Source: an uncultured Bacteroidaceae bacterium
GTDB lineage: Bacteria > Bacteroidota > Bacteroidia > Bacteroidales > Bacteroidaceae
Assembly: GCA_905233765.1 (NCBI GenBank)
Contig: CAJOCU010000010.1
Span: forward strand, 1-64,000
Direction: 5' to 3'
DNA: 64,000 bases
Positions 7,933 through 16,727 of this stretch are shown here, one piece after another (the stretch's first letter is position 1; the number at the start of each line of letters is the position of its first letter). The notes beneath the pieces are model-generated. The model made no database searches. It saw only the letters and a program-made list of their open reading frames with translations, and had not been told where the DNA came from. A program made the translations under genes and the position numbers.

Positions 7933-10464
7933 ATGAAGCAACTGAAGAAACTCCTCCCCGATTTTCTTTCCATCCTCTTCTTTGTAGCCCTCTCTTTCGC
8001 CTACTTCGCCAAGCCCGTCACGGAAGGATGGGTGCTGACAGGCCACGACCACAGCGGCGGCATGGGTGCGGTCTCGGAGATGGAAGCTTACCGCAAGAGC
8101 CACGATGGTGAGCGAACCCGCTGGACCAACACGTTGTTCTCGGGTATGCCCACCTACCAGATAGCCCCCTCCTACCCTTCCACCGAGAAACTGTCAAAGG
8201 TCGAGAGCGTCTATAAGCTGTGGCTGCCGGACTACATGGTGCTCGTGTTCATCATGCTCCTGGGCTTTTACATCCTGCTGCGCGCTTTCGACTTCAAGGC
8301 ATGGATGGCTGCGTTGGGTGCTGTCCTCTGGGCGTTCTCCAGCTACTACTTTATTATTATAGGTGCAGGCCACATCTGGAAGTTCTACACGCTGGCCTAC
8401 ATTCCACCTACCATTGCAGGCATGGTGCTCTGCTATCGCGGACGCTACGGCTGGGGGCTTCTGGCGACCGCCTTCTTCATGGCGTTGCAGATCCTCTCCA
8501 ACCACATCCAGATGACCTATTACTTCGGCTTTGTGATGGTGCTGATGGCCTTGGCATTCCTTGAGCTGAGCCACTGGCGCAACTGGATAAAGGGCACAAC
8601 CGTCTTCGTGCTCGGTTGTCTTATTGGTATTGCCGTGAATGTCTCGAACCTCTACCACACGTGGGAATACTCCAAGGAGTCGATGCGCGGGAAGAGCGAA
8701 CTGACACAGAAGACCAAAGACCCAACAGACCAGACCAACAGCGGACTGGAACGCAGCTACATCACCGCATGGAGCTATGGCATCGGTGAGACATGGACTC
8801 TGCTCATCCCCAATGCCAAGGGTGGTGCCAGCCAACCTCTCACACAGAGCAAGACGGCCATGGAGAAGGCCAATCCCACGTATATGCCCGTCTATCAGAG
8901 CATCGGTCAGTACTGGGGCGAGCAACCTGGGACGAGTGGCCCCGTGTATGTCGGAGCCTTCGTGCTGTTCTTGTTCGTCCTCGGACTATTCATCGTTAAG
9001 GGACCGATGAAATGGGCTCTTTTCACAGCTACAATCCTCAGCATCTCGCTAGCATGGGGTAAGAACTTCATGCCCTGGACCGACCTATGGTTGGACTATG
9101 TTCCGATGTACGATAAGTTCCGCACTGTCGCCTCCATCCTCGTCATTGCGGAGTTCACGATTCCGCTTCTTGCGATGATGGCACTGCGGGAGATTGCAGA
9201 GAAAGAAAATGTGATTGGCGAGAAATACAAATGGCCCTTCTTCATATCCCTTGCACTGACAGGAGGCGTTTGCCTGCTCTTCTACCTGATGCCCGATGTA
9301 TTCTTCGGCAACTACGTCAGCAGCTCCGAGGCAGCAATGTTGGACAACGCCGTTCAGCAGGGTTATATCCCTGCCGATATGCTCGCCGACATCCTCCGAA
9401 ACCTGAATGATATGCGCCGTGCTGTCTTCACAGCTGATGCCGGCCGCTCGCTCGTCATCATCCTCGTAGGCTGCGCTGTATTGATTGCATACCATTATAA
9501 GAAGATTAAGGCGTGGGCAATGGTGGGTTGCCTCATCGTGCTCTGCACCGCTGACATGTGGGACGTGAACAAGCGCTACCTCAATGATGCCATGTTCAGC
9601 GCCCCCCAGCCTACCCAGCAGTTCTTCGCCAAGACACCCACGGATGAGGCCATCCTGCAGGATAGCGACCTCTACTATCGTGTTGTGAACCTCGCCGTCA
9701 GCACCTTCAACGACAACACCACCTCGTACTGGCACAAGAGCATCGGCGGCTATCACGCGGCCAAGCTGCGCCGCTATCAGGAACTCATCGAGGCCTACAT
9801 CCAGCCACAGATGATGGAGCTCTATCAGGCCGCTGCACAGACTGGCGGGCGACTCGACAGCATTGCTGGCGACAGCCTCTTCCCCGTGCTGAATATGCTG
9901 AATACCAAGTATGCCATCCTGCCACTGCAGGGCGGCGAGACGGTGCCCGTTCAGAACTCCTGGGCTATGGGAAATGCCTGGTTCGTGGATAACGTCTTCC
10001 TCGTGGACAATGCCGATGAAGAGCTGGCGCTGCTAGGAGCCATCAACCCTCGCACGACAGCGGCCGTTGACGTGAGTTTCAAGGAACAACTCCCCGAGCA
10101 TCTCATCAGCGGCGGAGGACCAACGCCCCGCACTGACGAAGGAGGCACGGAGGCAGGTCTTCATTTGACCACCTACGAGGCCAACGCCCTCACCTTTGAG
10201 GCTGAGAGCGACCGTGAGCGGCTGGCTGTCTTCTCCGATATCTACTACCCGGGCTGGCAATGCACCATTGACGGGGAATCCGCCAACATCCTACGCGCCG
10301 ACTATGTCCTGCGCGCCGTCGTGATTCCTGCCGGAAAACATACCATTGAGTTCCGTTTTGACCCACAAAGCCTTCACGCCACTGAGACCATCGCCACCAC
10401 AGCCCTCATCGCTCTTGCGCTGCTACTCATCGCGCTACTCTGTTGGAGATTCATTAAACATTAA
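7933..10464 (+). CDS. YfhO-family polytopic membrane protein
   Basis: The 843-residue protein has about a dozen hydrophobic helices (first near residues 11-30, then in clusters to about 560) followed by a soluble domain and a final C-terminal helix (ALIALALLLIALLCW). This is the layout of the YfhO family (PF09586), GT-C-like integral membrane proteins; in Bacillus a YfhO protein takes part in glycosylation of lipoteichoic acid. The end carries the family motif F-S-D-I-Y-Y-P-G-W-x-x-x-[IV]-D-G. Bacteroidota copies are uncharacterised, and a glycosyltransferase-type role is inference. It has its own unit between the rpsO terminator and the strong terminator at 10471, and converges on ftsZ. Confidence 0.85.
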   Translation: MKQLKKLLPDFLSILFFVALSFAYFAKPVTEGWVLTGHDHSGGMGAVSEMEAYRKSHDGERTRWTNTLFSGMPTYQIAPSYPSTEKLSKVESVYKLWLPDYMVLVFIMLLGFYILLRAFDFKAWMAALGAVLWAFSSYYFIIIGAGHIWKFYTLAYIPPTIAGMVLCYRGRYGWGLLATAFFMALQILSNHIQMTYYFGFVMVLMALAFLELSHWRNWIKGTTVFVLGCLIGIAVNVSNLYHTWEYSKESMRGKSELTQKTKDPTDQTNSGLERSYITAWSYGIGETWTLLIPNAKGGASQPLTQSKTAMEKANPTYMPVYQSIGQYWGEQPGTSGPVYVGAFVLFLFVLGLFIVKGPMKWALFTATILSISLAWGKNFMPWTDLWLDYVPMYDKFRTVASILVIAEFTIPLLAMMALREIAEKENVIGEKYKWPFFISLALTGGVCLLFYLMPDVFFGNYVSSSEAAMLDNAVQQGYIPADMLADILRNLNDMRRAVFTADAGRSLVIILVGCAVLIAYHYKKIKAWAMVGCLIVLCTADMWDVNKRYLNDAMFSAPQPTQQFFAKTPTDEAILQDSDLYYRVVNLAVSTFNDNTTSYWHKSIGGYHAAKLRRYQELIEAYIQPQMMELYQAAAQTGGRLDSIAGDSLFPVLNMLNTKYAILPLQGGETVPVQNSWAMGNAWFVDNVFLVDNADEELALLGAINPRTTAAVDVSFKEQLPEHLISGGGPTPRTDEGGTEAGLHLTTYEANALTFEAESDRERLAVFSDIYYPGWQCTIDGESANILRADYVLRAVVIPAGKHTIEFRFDPQSLHATETIATTALIALALLLIALLCWRFIKH

Positions 10465-10470
10465 TATAAC

Positions 10471-10505
10471 AAAGAAGCGGAAATCTCAGGATTTCCGCTT
10501 CTTTG
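10471..10505. terminator. Bidirectional terminator between yfhO-type gene and ftsZ
   Basis: A perfect 15-bp stem (AAAGAAGCGGAAATC / GATTTCCGCTTCTTT) with a TCAG loop sits between the two convergent stop codons. The stem ends supply U-rich tails in both directions. Confidence 0.88.
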
Positions 10506-10506
10506 T

Positions 10507-11856
10507 TTAGAATGTAATGGTGAAGGCGAGGCCGTCGTCAGAGGCTTCAGCGGCGGGCTCGACATTCTCCGCAGGGGTCTCGCGGTTGGACTTCTCCTGG
10601 ATGCGTCGCAGCTCGTCCTTCTTGCGATCCACGGTGGGCGTGGATTCCACCATTGAGATGATGTCGTCGTTGTCGAGGTCGTTCTCTGCGAAAATGAAGA
10701 TTTGGCGGCGAGGCTTCTGAGGCTTGTTGTCGTCGGTGCCGTAGAACTGGCCGCGACGCTGCTCCTTCTCTTCCTGTTCCTCTTCGCGCAGACGCTCGCG
10801 CTCTTCTTCCTCGCGGGTGAGCTTGGCCATGCGATCCTGCATGCTGGGCACATTCTGGAGCCCGAAACCGGAGGCGAGGAGGGTGATCTTAACCTTATCA
10901 CCGAGGCTGTCGTCGGTGCCCATACCCCACTTGGTCTCGACACTGTCCTGATTGAACTTGCTCATGAAGTCGTTAACCTCGTTCATCTCCTCCATCGTGA
11001 GCTGGTTGTTCTGGTCGTTGCGACTGAAGGTGATGTAGAAGAGCACTTTCTTGGAGTTGAAGATGTCATTGTTGTTGAGCAGCGGGCTGTGGAGGGCTTC
11101 CTGGAAGGCCTTGGTAACGCGGTTCTCGCCCTCGCCGTAGCCTGTAGACATGATAGCGACACCTCCATCCTTGAGCACAGTCTTCACATCTTGGAAATCG
11201 AGGTTAATGATACCACGCATGGTAATGATCTCGGCAATGCTCTTGGCTGCGATGCTGAGGGTGTCGTCGGCCTTGGCGAAGCCGTTGAGGACGGTGAGCT
11301 CAGGGTAGATCTCACGCAGGCGCTCATTGTTGATGACGAGGAGCGCATCCACATGTTTGCTCATCTCCTCAACGCCGTCGAGGGCCTGGTCAATTTTCTT
11401 ATGTCCTTCAAAACGGAACGGAATGGTGACGATACCTACGGTGAGGATATCCAACTCACGGGCGCACTGTGCCACGATGGGCGCTGCACCTGTACCGGTG
11501 CCGCCACCCATACCGGCAGTGATAAAGGCCATGCGCGTGCCGTCAGTGAAGAGTTCACGAATTTGTGGAAGGGAGTCGAGGGCGGCCTTGCGACCAACCT
11601 CGGGGCGGTTGCCGGCGCCGAGGCCTTCGCCCATCTGCAACTTCATAGGCACGGGGGAGTCGGTGAGTGCCTTGTTATCGGTGTTGCAGAGAACGTAGGT
11701 GACATCGTGGATGCCCTCGTTGAACATATGGGTCACAGCGTTGCCGCCGCCTCCACCTACACCCACCACCTTGATGATGCTGGGATTGCTGACTTTGAGA
11801 TTGAACTGAATACCGCCAGTCTCGTTGATATATTCTTCTGCCATGGATATAGACAA
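10507..11856 (-). CDS. ftsZ: Cell division protein FtsZ
   Basis: The 449-residue tubulin-like GTPase polymerises into the Z ring at mid-cell. It shows the glycine-rich nucleotide loop (VVGVGGGGGNAV, about 31-42), the tubulin signature GGGTGTG (117-123) and the conserved T7-loop region. A long charged linker (E/R/K-rich, about 345-380) follows the core. The protein ends in AFTITF, and a clear D-x-P-x-F-L-type C-terminal peptide is not visible; the Bacteroidota form may differ. A second in-frame Met (MAEEYINETGG) four codons in could be the true start. It is the last gene of the dcw cluster and ends at a strong terminator. Confidence 0.97.
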   Translation of the reverse strand: MSISMAEEYINETGGIQFNLKVSNPSIIKVVGVGGGGGNAVTHMFNEGIHDVTYVLCNTDNKALTDSPVPMKLQMGEGLGAGNRPEVGRKAALDSLPQIRELFTDGTRMAFITAGMGGGTGTGAAPIVAQCARELDILTVGIVTIPFRFEGHKKIDQALDGVEEMSKHVDALLVINNERLREIYPELTVLNGFAKADDTLSIAAKSIAEIITMRGIINLDFQDVKTVLKDGGVAIMSTGYGEGENRVTKAFQEALHSPLLNNNDIFNSKKVLFYITFSRNDQNNQLTMEEMNEVNDFMSKFNQDSVETKWGMGTDDSLGDKVKITLLASGFGLQNVPSMQDRMAKLTREEEERERLREEEQEEKEQRRGQFYGTDDNKPQKPRRQIFIFAENDLDNDDIISMVESTPTVDRKKDELRRIQEKSNRETPAENVEPAAEASDDGLAFTITF

Positions 11857-11901
11857 TTGATAGATTGAAAGTTCTGAGATTTGTCGATGTTGAGAATTAG
11901 A

Positions 11902-13293
11902 TTACTTTTCCTCGACCAAGTCTGTAGCAAGATCCTTAAACCACTTGCTCATACGCGAGAAGGCTCCGGGGCCCTTTTCCTTTTTCTTTTCTTCCTTGGG
12001 CTCCTCTATTTGATCTTCGATGACAGGAACCTCCTCGGGTTGTTCAGGCTTGGGCTGCATGACGACACCTTCTTCCTTGATGGTGGAGGTGGGAATCGTC
12101 GGTTCTTCCCTGCTCGGATCGAAGAGGCCTGGTTCTATAGGACGTTCGCTGGTGCACTCCTCATCGCCACGGCGTAGCATCGCAATCAGGGTTGCAAGGG
12201 TGTTGGATTGCGTATCCAAACGCAGATTGGTGGTAAACTCTGTTACCGCAGGCATCAGGCGAGTCTTCACCTTGTCGAAGTGATGGTATTTGAAGAAGGC
12301 CGTTTCCAGCTGACGCATATTTGCACCACCACCCGTGAAGATGACACCCGAGAGAAGGCGATCGGAATAGTTCTTAACCTGCTCCCATACATTCTCTAGA
12401 ATTTCCTGCTGACGAGACTCTATGATATCTAGCAGTCGCTTCTTGTCAATCTGACGGTCATTGCTGATATTGAGAGTCGTCGTCTCTGCATTCTCCGTTT
12501 CTTCTGTGTAGGCCGAGCCATGGGTACGCTTGAGAAGTTCGGCCTCTTCACGCTCGATATGGAAGATAGCAGCAATGTCTGCTGTGATGTTGTCACCTCC
12601 CATCGGGATGACAACCAAGTGACGCAGGATATTCTTCTCGTAGATGACTACGGTCGTGGTCTCAGCACCAAAATCGACAAGTGCACAACCAGAACGCTTC
12701 TCGGGATCCGTGAGAAGGTAACCAGAGAGGAGAAGGGGTGAGATGAAGAAATCAAATGGTTCCAGCTTGGCTCCTTCCAGACAACGACGCAGGTTCTCGC
12801 AGAGCACCTTGCGTGCCACAATATTCTTGAAATAGCCCTCGATGTGATCAGCCATGATGCCCACGGGATCCATCGTGAGGTGACTGCCCACGCGGTATTC
12901 CTGAGGTACGAAATCAAGAATCTCGGCATTGGGATAGGGTTGCATACGGTTCTCATCCTTCAAAGCGTCCATGATCTCCTCATTGATGGCCACCTTGACA
13001 TCGAGCTGCCGCTTGACAGTGTTACCAATGGTGCGAAGCGACTGTCCCGTCACGCCTACATAAACTTTGTTGACAAAGATCTTCTGGCGCTCTTCGATGC
13101 GCTTGATGACGGTGGCAATGGCCTGCACAGTCTTGTCGATGTTATAAACTACCCCCTTATGGATGCTGTCCGGGGCGCTCTCTTTCTCAAAGCCTGTGAT
13201 CTGCAGGCTTCCGTCGGGCTTCTTCTGCCCTATCATGGCGCGGATCGATGACGATCCGAGCTCAATGACTACGATGTTCTTTTCGACTCCCAT
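11902..13293 (-). CDS. ftsA: Cell division protein FtsA
   Basis: The 463-residue actin-like ATPase tethers FtsZ filaments to the membrane. It begins with VVIELGSSSIRAMIG (phosphate-1 motif), carries a SHS2/1C insertion, a second nucleotide motif (ALVDFGAETTTVV) and GVIFTGGGANM near the adenosine site. After the core there is an acidic, proline-rich linker (EEPKEEKKKEKGP) and a C-terminal amphipathic helix (FSRMSKWFKDLATDLVEEK) that would be the membrane anchor. The linker is longer than in enterobacterial FtsA. It lies between ftsQ and ftsZ, as in most dcw clusters. Confidence 0.96.
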   Translation of the reverse strand: MGVEKNIVVIELGSSSIRAMIGQKKPDGSLQITGFEKESAPDSIHKGVVYNIDKTVQAIATVIKRIEERQKIFVNKVYVGVTGQSLRTIGNTVKRQLDVKVAINEEIMDALKDENRMQPYPNAEILDFVPQEYRVGSHLTMDPVGIMADHIEGYFKNIVARKVLCENLRRCLEGAKLEPFDFFISPLLLSGYLLTDPEKRSGCALVDFGAETTTVVIYEKNILRHLVVIPMGGDNITADIAAIFHIEREEAELLKRTHGSAYTEETENAETTTLNISNDRQIDKKRLLDIIESRQQEILENVWEQVKNYSDRLLSGVIFTGGGANMRQLETAFFKYHHFDKVKTRLMPAVTEFTTNLRLDTQSNTLATLIAMLRRGDEECTSERPIEPGLFDPSREEPTIPTSTIKEEGVVMQPKPEQPEEVPVIEDQIEEPKEEKKKEKGPGAFSRMSKWFKDLATDLVEEK

Positions 13294-13309
13294 AACCTAT
13301 GTAATATAA

Positions 13310-13336
13310 TGAATAATGAACGATGGATAATGAATT
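13310..13336. repeat. AT-rich simple repeat (TAATGAA/ATGGATAATGA type)
   Basis: AATGAATAATGAACGATGGATAATGAA lies between ftsA and ftsQ. Similar ATGAA-type strings occur at 14086-14125, 20580-20625, 34690-34712, 56851-56881, 57286-57327 and 57540-57560, two of them inside cbiB. Confidence 0.5.
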
Positions 13337-13349
13337 GTTGGCGACGTGG

Positions 13350-14084
13350 TTACTCGCGTCGAGTGCAGATGACTTGATTGTCGAATTTCATGTTGATGGT
13401 CTTATAGCGGTTCCAACCAGCCTTGCTCAAACCTTCGGCATAAAAGGTCTGCAAGCGACAGAGTTTGTCAGTAAGACGGGATGTGTCGCCCAATTGGATG
13501 ATATGCTCACCAACACGAGGGGTGAGTTCCAATTCGCCGGCATCCGTGACATGAATCTCCTGAATCCGGTGATTCCAGAAGGTGTCCCTGCATAGAGTCA
13601 CACCCATGGGCGCATAGAGGGGGCCGGCAGTCTTCTTCTGAACATTGCCAGTCATGACTATGAGGTTGATGTAATGGTGACCGCGTGGCATGATGCCACC
13701 ACAGTTATCGATGTAGAAGTCCTCGCCCGCCTTGTTCAGCACATGAAGCACTGGAACGCGCGGTGTCACACGGATGGTCATGCGTCCGTCAGCAGCTTTG
13801 TAGCAGAGAGCCTCATCAATGTAGGGACTCGCTTTCAGCACCTTTTCCATCTTTGTCAAGCCGATGTCCTTCAGCGCCCTACCCTCAGGGAATAGTTTGT
13901 TTGCCACCAATAACTCACGCACCTCGTTCTCATTGATGAAGCCCGTCGAGTCCTGGTCGTTAACGATAATATCCAGTCCAGTGCAAACCTGACTCTCGTC
14001 GCTATGGTTAAAAGCAACGACAGCGTAGATGAGGTAGCTCGCGACACCTAGTAGGATACATATTTTAGCGATGGTCTTCCACAT
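13350..14084 (-). CDS. ftsQ: Cell division protein FtsQ
   Basis: A 244-residue single-pass membrane protein: MWKTIAKICILLGVASYLIYAVVAF is the transmembrane anchor, then a POTRA-like domain (DIIVNDQDSTGFINENEVRELL...) and a beta domain. FtsQ links early and late divisome proteins in the periplasm. The frame stays open 34 codons further upstream, but those codons overlap the end of murC and are not FtsQ-like, so the Met directly before the membrane helix at 14084 was chosen. Sequence identity in this family is low; position between murC and ftsA supports the call. Confidence 0.85.
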   Translation of the reverse strand: MWKTIAKICILLGVASYLIYAVVAFNHSDESQVCTGLDIIVNDQDSTGFINENEVRELLVANKLFPEGRALKDIGLTKMEKVLKASPYIDEALCYKAADGRMTIRVTPRVPVLHVLNKAGEDFYIDNCGGIMPRGHHYINLIVMTGNVQKKTAGPLYAPMGVTLCRDTFWNHRIQEIHVTDAGELELTPRVGEHIIQLGDTSRLTDKLCRLQTFYAEGLSKAGWNRYKTINMKFDNQVICTRRE

Positions 14085-14127
14085 TTGTTGATGAGAAACG
14101 AAAGGATGAATAGTGAGAAACGATGAA

Positions 14128-15501
14128 TTAGAGGGTTTCAACGACTTTTGCGATCTCCCTTGAGTAGTCTTCAAGATCACCCGCACCGAGTGTCATGAGC
14201 ACATCGAAGTCCGTCTGGCGGACTACATCCAAGACATCGGCCTTACGAATGAGCCGACCTGCAGTGCCAGGGCGCAGATTATCGAGTATGAGTTGGCTGG
14301 TGACTCCCGGGATAGGGGTTTCGCGGGCTGGGTAGATCTCTGTGAGGATGACTTCATCGAGCAGCGAGAGGGCATCGGCAAACTCACGGTAGAAGTCGCG
14401 CGTGCGAGTGTAAAGATGAGGTTGGAAGATGCCAACAATACGACGGCCTGCATACACCTCGCGAATACTCTGGATACAAGCACGAAGTTCCTCGGGGTGA
14501 TGCGCGTAGTCGCTGAGGTAAGCCTTGCGCGCATTCTTGACACGGAAGTCAAAACGGCGCTCTACACCGCTGAAGGAGGCCATACCCTGACGTATCTCGT
14601 CGGCGCTGAGGCCTGCAATCTGCGCCAACGCCATAGCAGCAATGCCATTCTCTATGTTGACACTCACGGGCACGCCCAACTGGATGTCGGAGATTTCACC
14701 CAACGGCGATACAAGGTCAAAGCTGATCTCGCCACCACCGATGCGGATATTCTCGGCATGGAAGTCGCCCTCATTGCGGGAGTAGGTATAGGTTGTCACG
14801 CCAGCTGGCACGTTGGGCTGCATCTTCAGACCTGTGTGCATGACCAGAAAACCCTGAGGACGAATCAACTCCGTGTAGTGGCGGAAGCTTTCGAGATAGG
14901 CTTCCTCGGTGCCATAAATATCGAGATGGTCTGGGTCGGTGGCTGTGATAACGGTGGCAAATGGAGAAAGCCTGTGGAAAGAACGATCGAATTCATCGGC
15001 CTCGATGACTACATAATCGCTCGAGGGTGCCAGAATATAGTTGGTACCATAGTTCTTGGTTATGCCACCAAGGAAGGCATTGCAGTCAACATGGCTCTGG
15101 TGGAGCAGATGGGCAGTCATGCTACTGGTAGTGGTTTTCCCATGGGTGCCCGCCACGCAGAGGCCCTGGTGGTCATGGGTGAGAGTTCCCAACACCTGTG
15201 CCCGTTTCTGGATGTTGAAACCTCCTGCACGGAAGAACTGAAGCTCACTATGGCTAGCAGGAATGGCGGGAGTGTAGATGACCAATGTCGTCTGGGGATT
15301 GCGACAGGGATCGGGGATGGCTGCGACATTATCATCGTAGTGGATGATGGCTCCCTCGCGCTCCAGGTCGCGAGTCAGCGCGCTGGGTGTCCGGTCGTAG
15401 CCTGCCACAACAAGACCACGCTGCAAATAGTAGCGGGCGATGGCGCTCATGCCGATGCCACCAATGCCAACGAAATAGACGGATGAAAGCTTATTGATCA
15501 T
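14128..15501 (-). CDS. murC: UDP-N-acetylmuramate--L-alanine ligase
   Basis: The 457-residue ligase adds L-Ala to UDP-MurNAc, the first step of stem-peptide assembly in the cytoplasm. It has an N-terminal Rossmann domain with VYFVGIGGIGMSAIA, the ATP-binding motif AGTHGKTTTSSM (about 116-127), the family EADEFDRS motif and the C-terminal DYAHHPEE motif. Length is usual for the family. It lies 17 bp downstream of murG; the gap is a small cluster of GGCTTATG repeats. Confidence 0.96.
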   Translation of the reverse strand: MINKLSSVYFVGIGGIGMSAIARYYLQRGLVVAGYDRTPSALTRDLEREGAIIHYDDNVAAIPDPCRNPQTTLVIYTPAIPASHSELQFFRAGGFNIQKRAQVLGTLTHDHQGLCVAGTHGKTTTSSMTAHLLHQSHVDCNAFLGGITKNYGTNYILAPSSDYVVIEADEFDRSFHRLSPFATVITATDPDHLDIYGTEEAYLESFRHYTELIRPQGFLVMHTGLKMQPNVPAGVTTYTYSRNEGDFHAENIRIGGGEISFDLVSPLGEISDIQLGVPVSVNIENGIAAMALAQIAGLSADEIRQGMASFSGVERRFDFRVKNARKAYLSDYAHHPEELRACIQSIREVYAGRRIVGIFQPHLYTRTRDFYREFADALSLLDEVILTEIYPARETPIPGVTSQLILDNLRPGTAGRLIRKADVLDVVRQTDFDVLMTLGAGDLEDYSREIAKVVETL

Positions 15502-15523
15502 ATAGGGCTTATGGGGGCTTATG
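15499..15523. repeat. GGGCTTATG short tandem repeat at the murG/murC border
   Basis: CATATAGGGCTTATGGGGGCTTATGA covers the murC start codon and the murG stop codon. It is of the same kind as the CTTATAGGA repeats inside cobT (55345-55409). Confidence 0.5.
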
Positions 15524-16631
15524 ATTTTTTACAGAGGTTTATCACTTCCTGTGCAATGACCTGTGCCGAGTCGGGCAGACCCATGGTCTTGGCGTTCTCA
15601 CCCAAGCGCTTCAGCGTAACATCATCGGAAGCCAAGGTGAGTGCTGTGGGAATGAGTTGTTCACGAGCATCGGCATCGCGCACGAGAAGGGCTGCATCTT
15701 TCTTAACTAAGGCCATCGCGTTGTGCGTCTGATGGTCCTCAGCCACATTGGGCGAAGGCACGAGAATCGAGGGCTTACCTAGCAAGCACAACTCTGAAAT
15801 GCTGCTGGCACCTGCACGACTGATGACAAGGTCGGCTGCACGGTAAGCTTCATCCATATGCTGGATGAAATCGGTCACCTTCAGGTTGGCAGGACAGCCT
15901 TTTTCAGCCAACTGGCGTTTGATATCCTCAAAGTAATAGCTACCCGTCTGCCAGATAAACTGCACTTTGCTGTCAGTGATGAGCTGGAGGTTGTCCATGA
16001 CACTTTCGTTGATGGTACGAGCACCTAAACTGCCGCCGATGATGAGCACTACGGGACGGATAGGGTTGAAGCCCAGCTTGGTGACGGCCTCAGCACGTGC
16101 GAGTTTACACTCAAGGAGCGCCTGGCGGACGGGGTTGCCCGTCAACATGATCTTCTCTTTAGGGAAGAAACGCTCCATCCCCTCATATGCCACGCAGATT
16201 TTCTTGGCAGACTTGGCCAGCAACTTATTGGTGACACCAGCAAAGGAGTTCTGCTCCTGAATGAGCGTAGGAATCCCCATGGCAGCGGCCATATTCAATG
16301 TCGGGCCACTGGCATAACCGCCAACACCCACAGCCACCATCGGCTGAAAGTCTTTAATGATCCGACGGGCCATGCGACGACTCTTCCATATCTTCCACAA
16401 GACAATGATGTTACGCCACAAACGCTTGCGGTCGAAGCCCGCAATAGGCAAGCCAATGATCTCGTAACCGGCAGCTGGAACACGCTGCATTTCCATGCGC
16501 CCTTCGGCGCCAACAAATAGGATTTTGGCATCGGGCTGCAGCGACTTGATGGCATTTGCTATGCTAAGTGCGGGGAAGATGTGGCCTCCTGTGCCACCTC
16601 CGCTGACGATGACTTTGAGGGGTTGATTCAT
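15519..16631 (-). CDS. murG: UDP-GlcNAc:lipid I N-acetylglucosaminyltransferase
   Basis: The 370-residue GT-B glycosyltransferase converts lipid I to lipid II on the inner face of the membrane. The N-terminal motif VSGGGTGGHIFPAL matches the GGTGGH signature; the second signature GAxSISELxLLGKPSILVPxP-NVAEDHQTHNA binds UDP-GlcNAc. The gene has its own -7 box at 16652 in the gap after ftsW, so it may be transcribed both from the cluster and from an internal promoter. Confidence 0.96.
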   Translation of the reverse strand: MNQPLKVIVSGGGTGGHIFPALSIANAIKSLQPDAKILFVGAEGRMEMQRVPAAGYEIIGLPIAGFDRKRLWRNIIVLWKIWKSRRMARRIIKDFQPMVAVGVGGYASGPTLNMAAAMGIPTLIQEQNSFAGVTNKLLAKSAKKICVAYEGMERFFPKEKIMLTGNPVRQALLECKLARAEAVTKLGFNPIRPVVLIIGGSLGARTINESVMDNLQLITDSKVQFIWQTGSYYFEDIKRQLAEKGCPANLKVTDFIQHMDEAYRAADLVISRAGASSISELCLLGKPSILVPSPNVAEDHQTHNAMALVKKDAALLVRDADAREQLIPTALTLASDDVTLKRLGENAKTMGLPDSAQVIAQEVINLCKKS

Positions 16632-16651
16632 TATGGGTTTGAAATTTGGTG

Positions 16652-16659
16652 CAAAAATA
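16652..16659 (-). promoter_or_regulatory. Possible internal promoter before murG
   Basis: Minus strand reads TATTTTTG (TAnnTTTG) 21 bp before the murG ATG, in a 96-bp gap that is long for this cluster. Confidence 0.4.
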
Positions 16660-16727
16660 CGAATAATTCTCTTATGATGAACGCTTTGAGCAAACTTTTT
16701 CTTGTTAAAACCAGATATTTATGCGTC

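Noticed and set aside
10702-11868. 388-codon open frame antisense to ftsZ
   Set aside because: It is the complement of a highly conserved gene; the translation has no domain-like pattern and arises from codon bias.
13350-14186. Longer ftsQ start at 14186
   Set aside because: The extra 34 codons overlap the end of murC and are not FtsQ-like; the Met before the membrane helix fits better.
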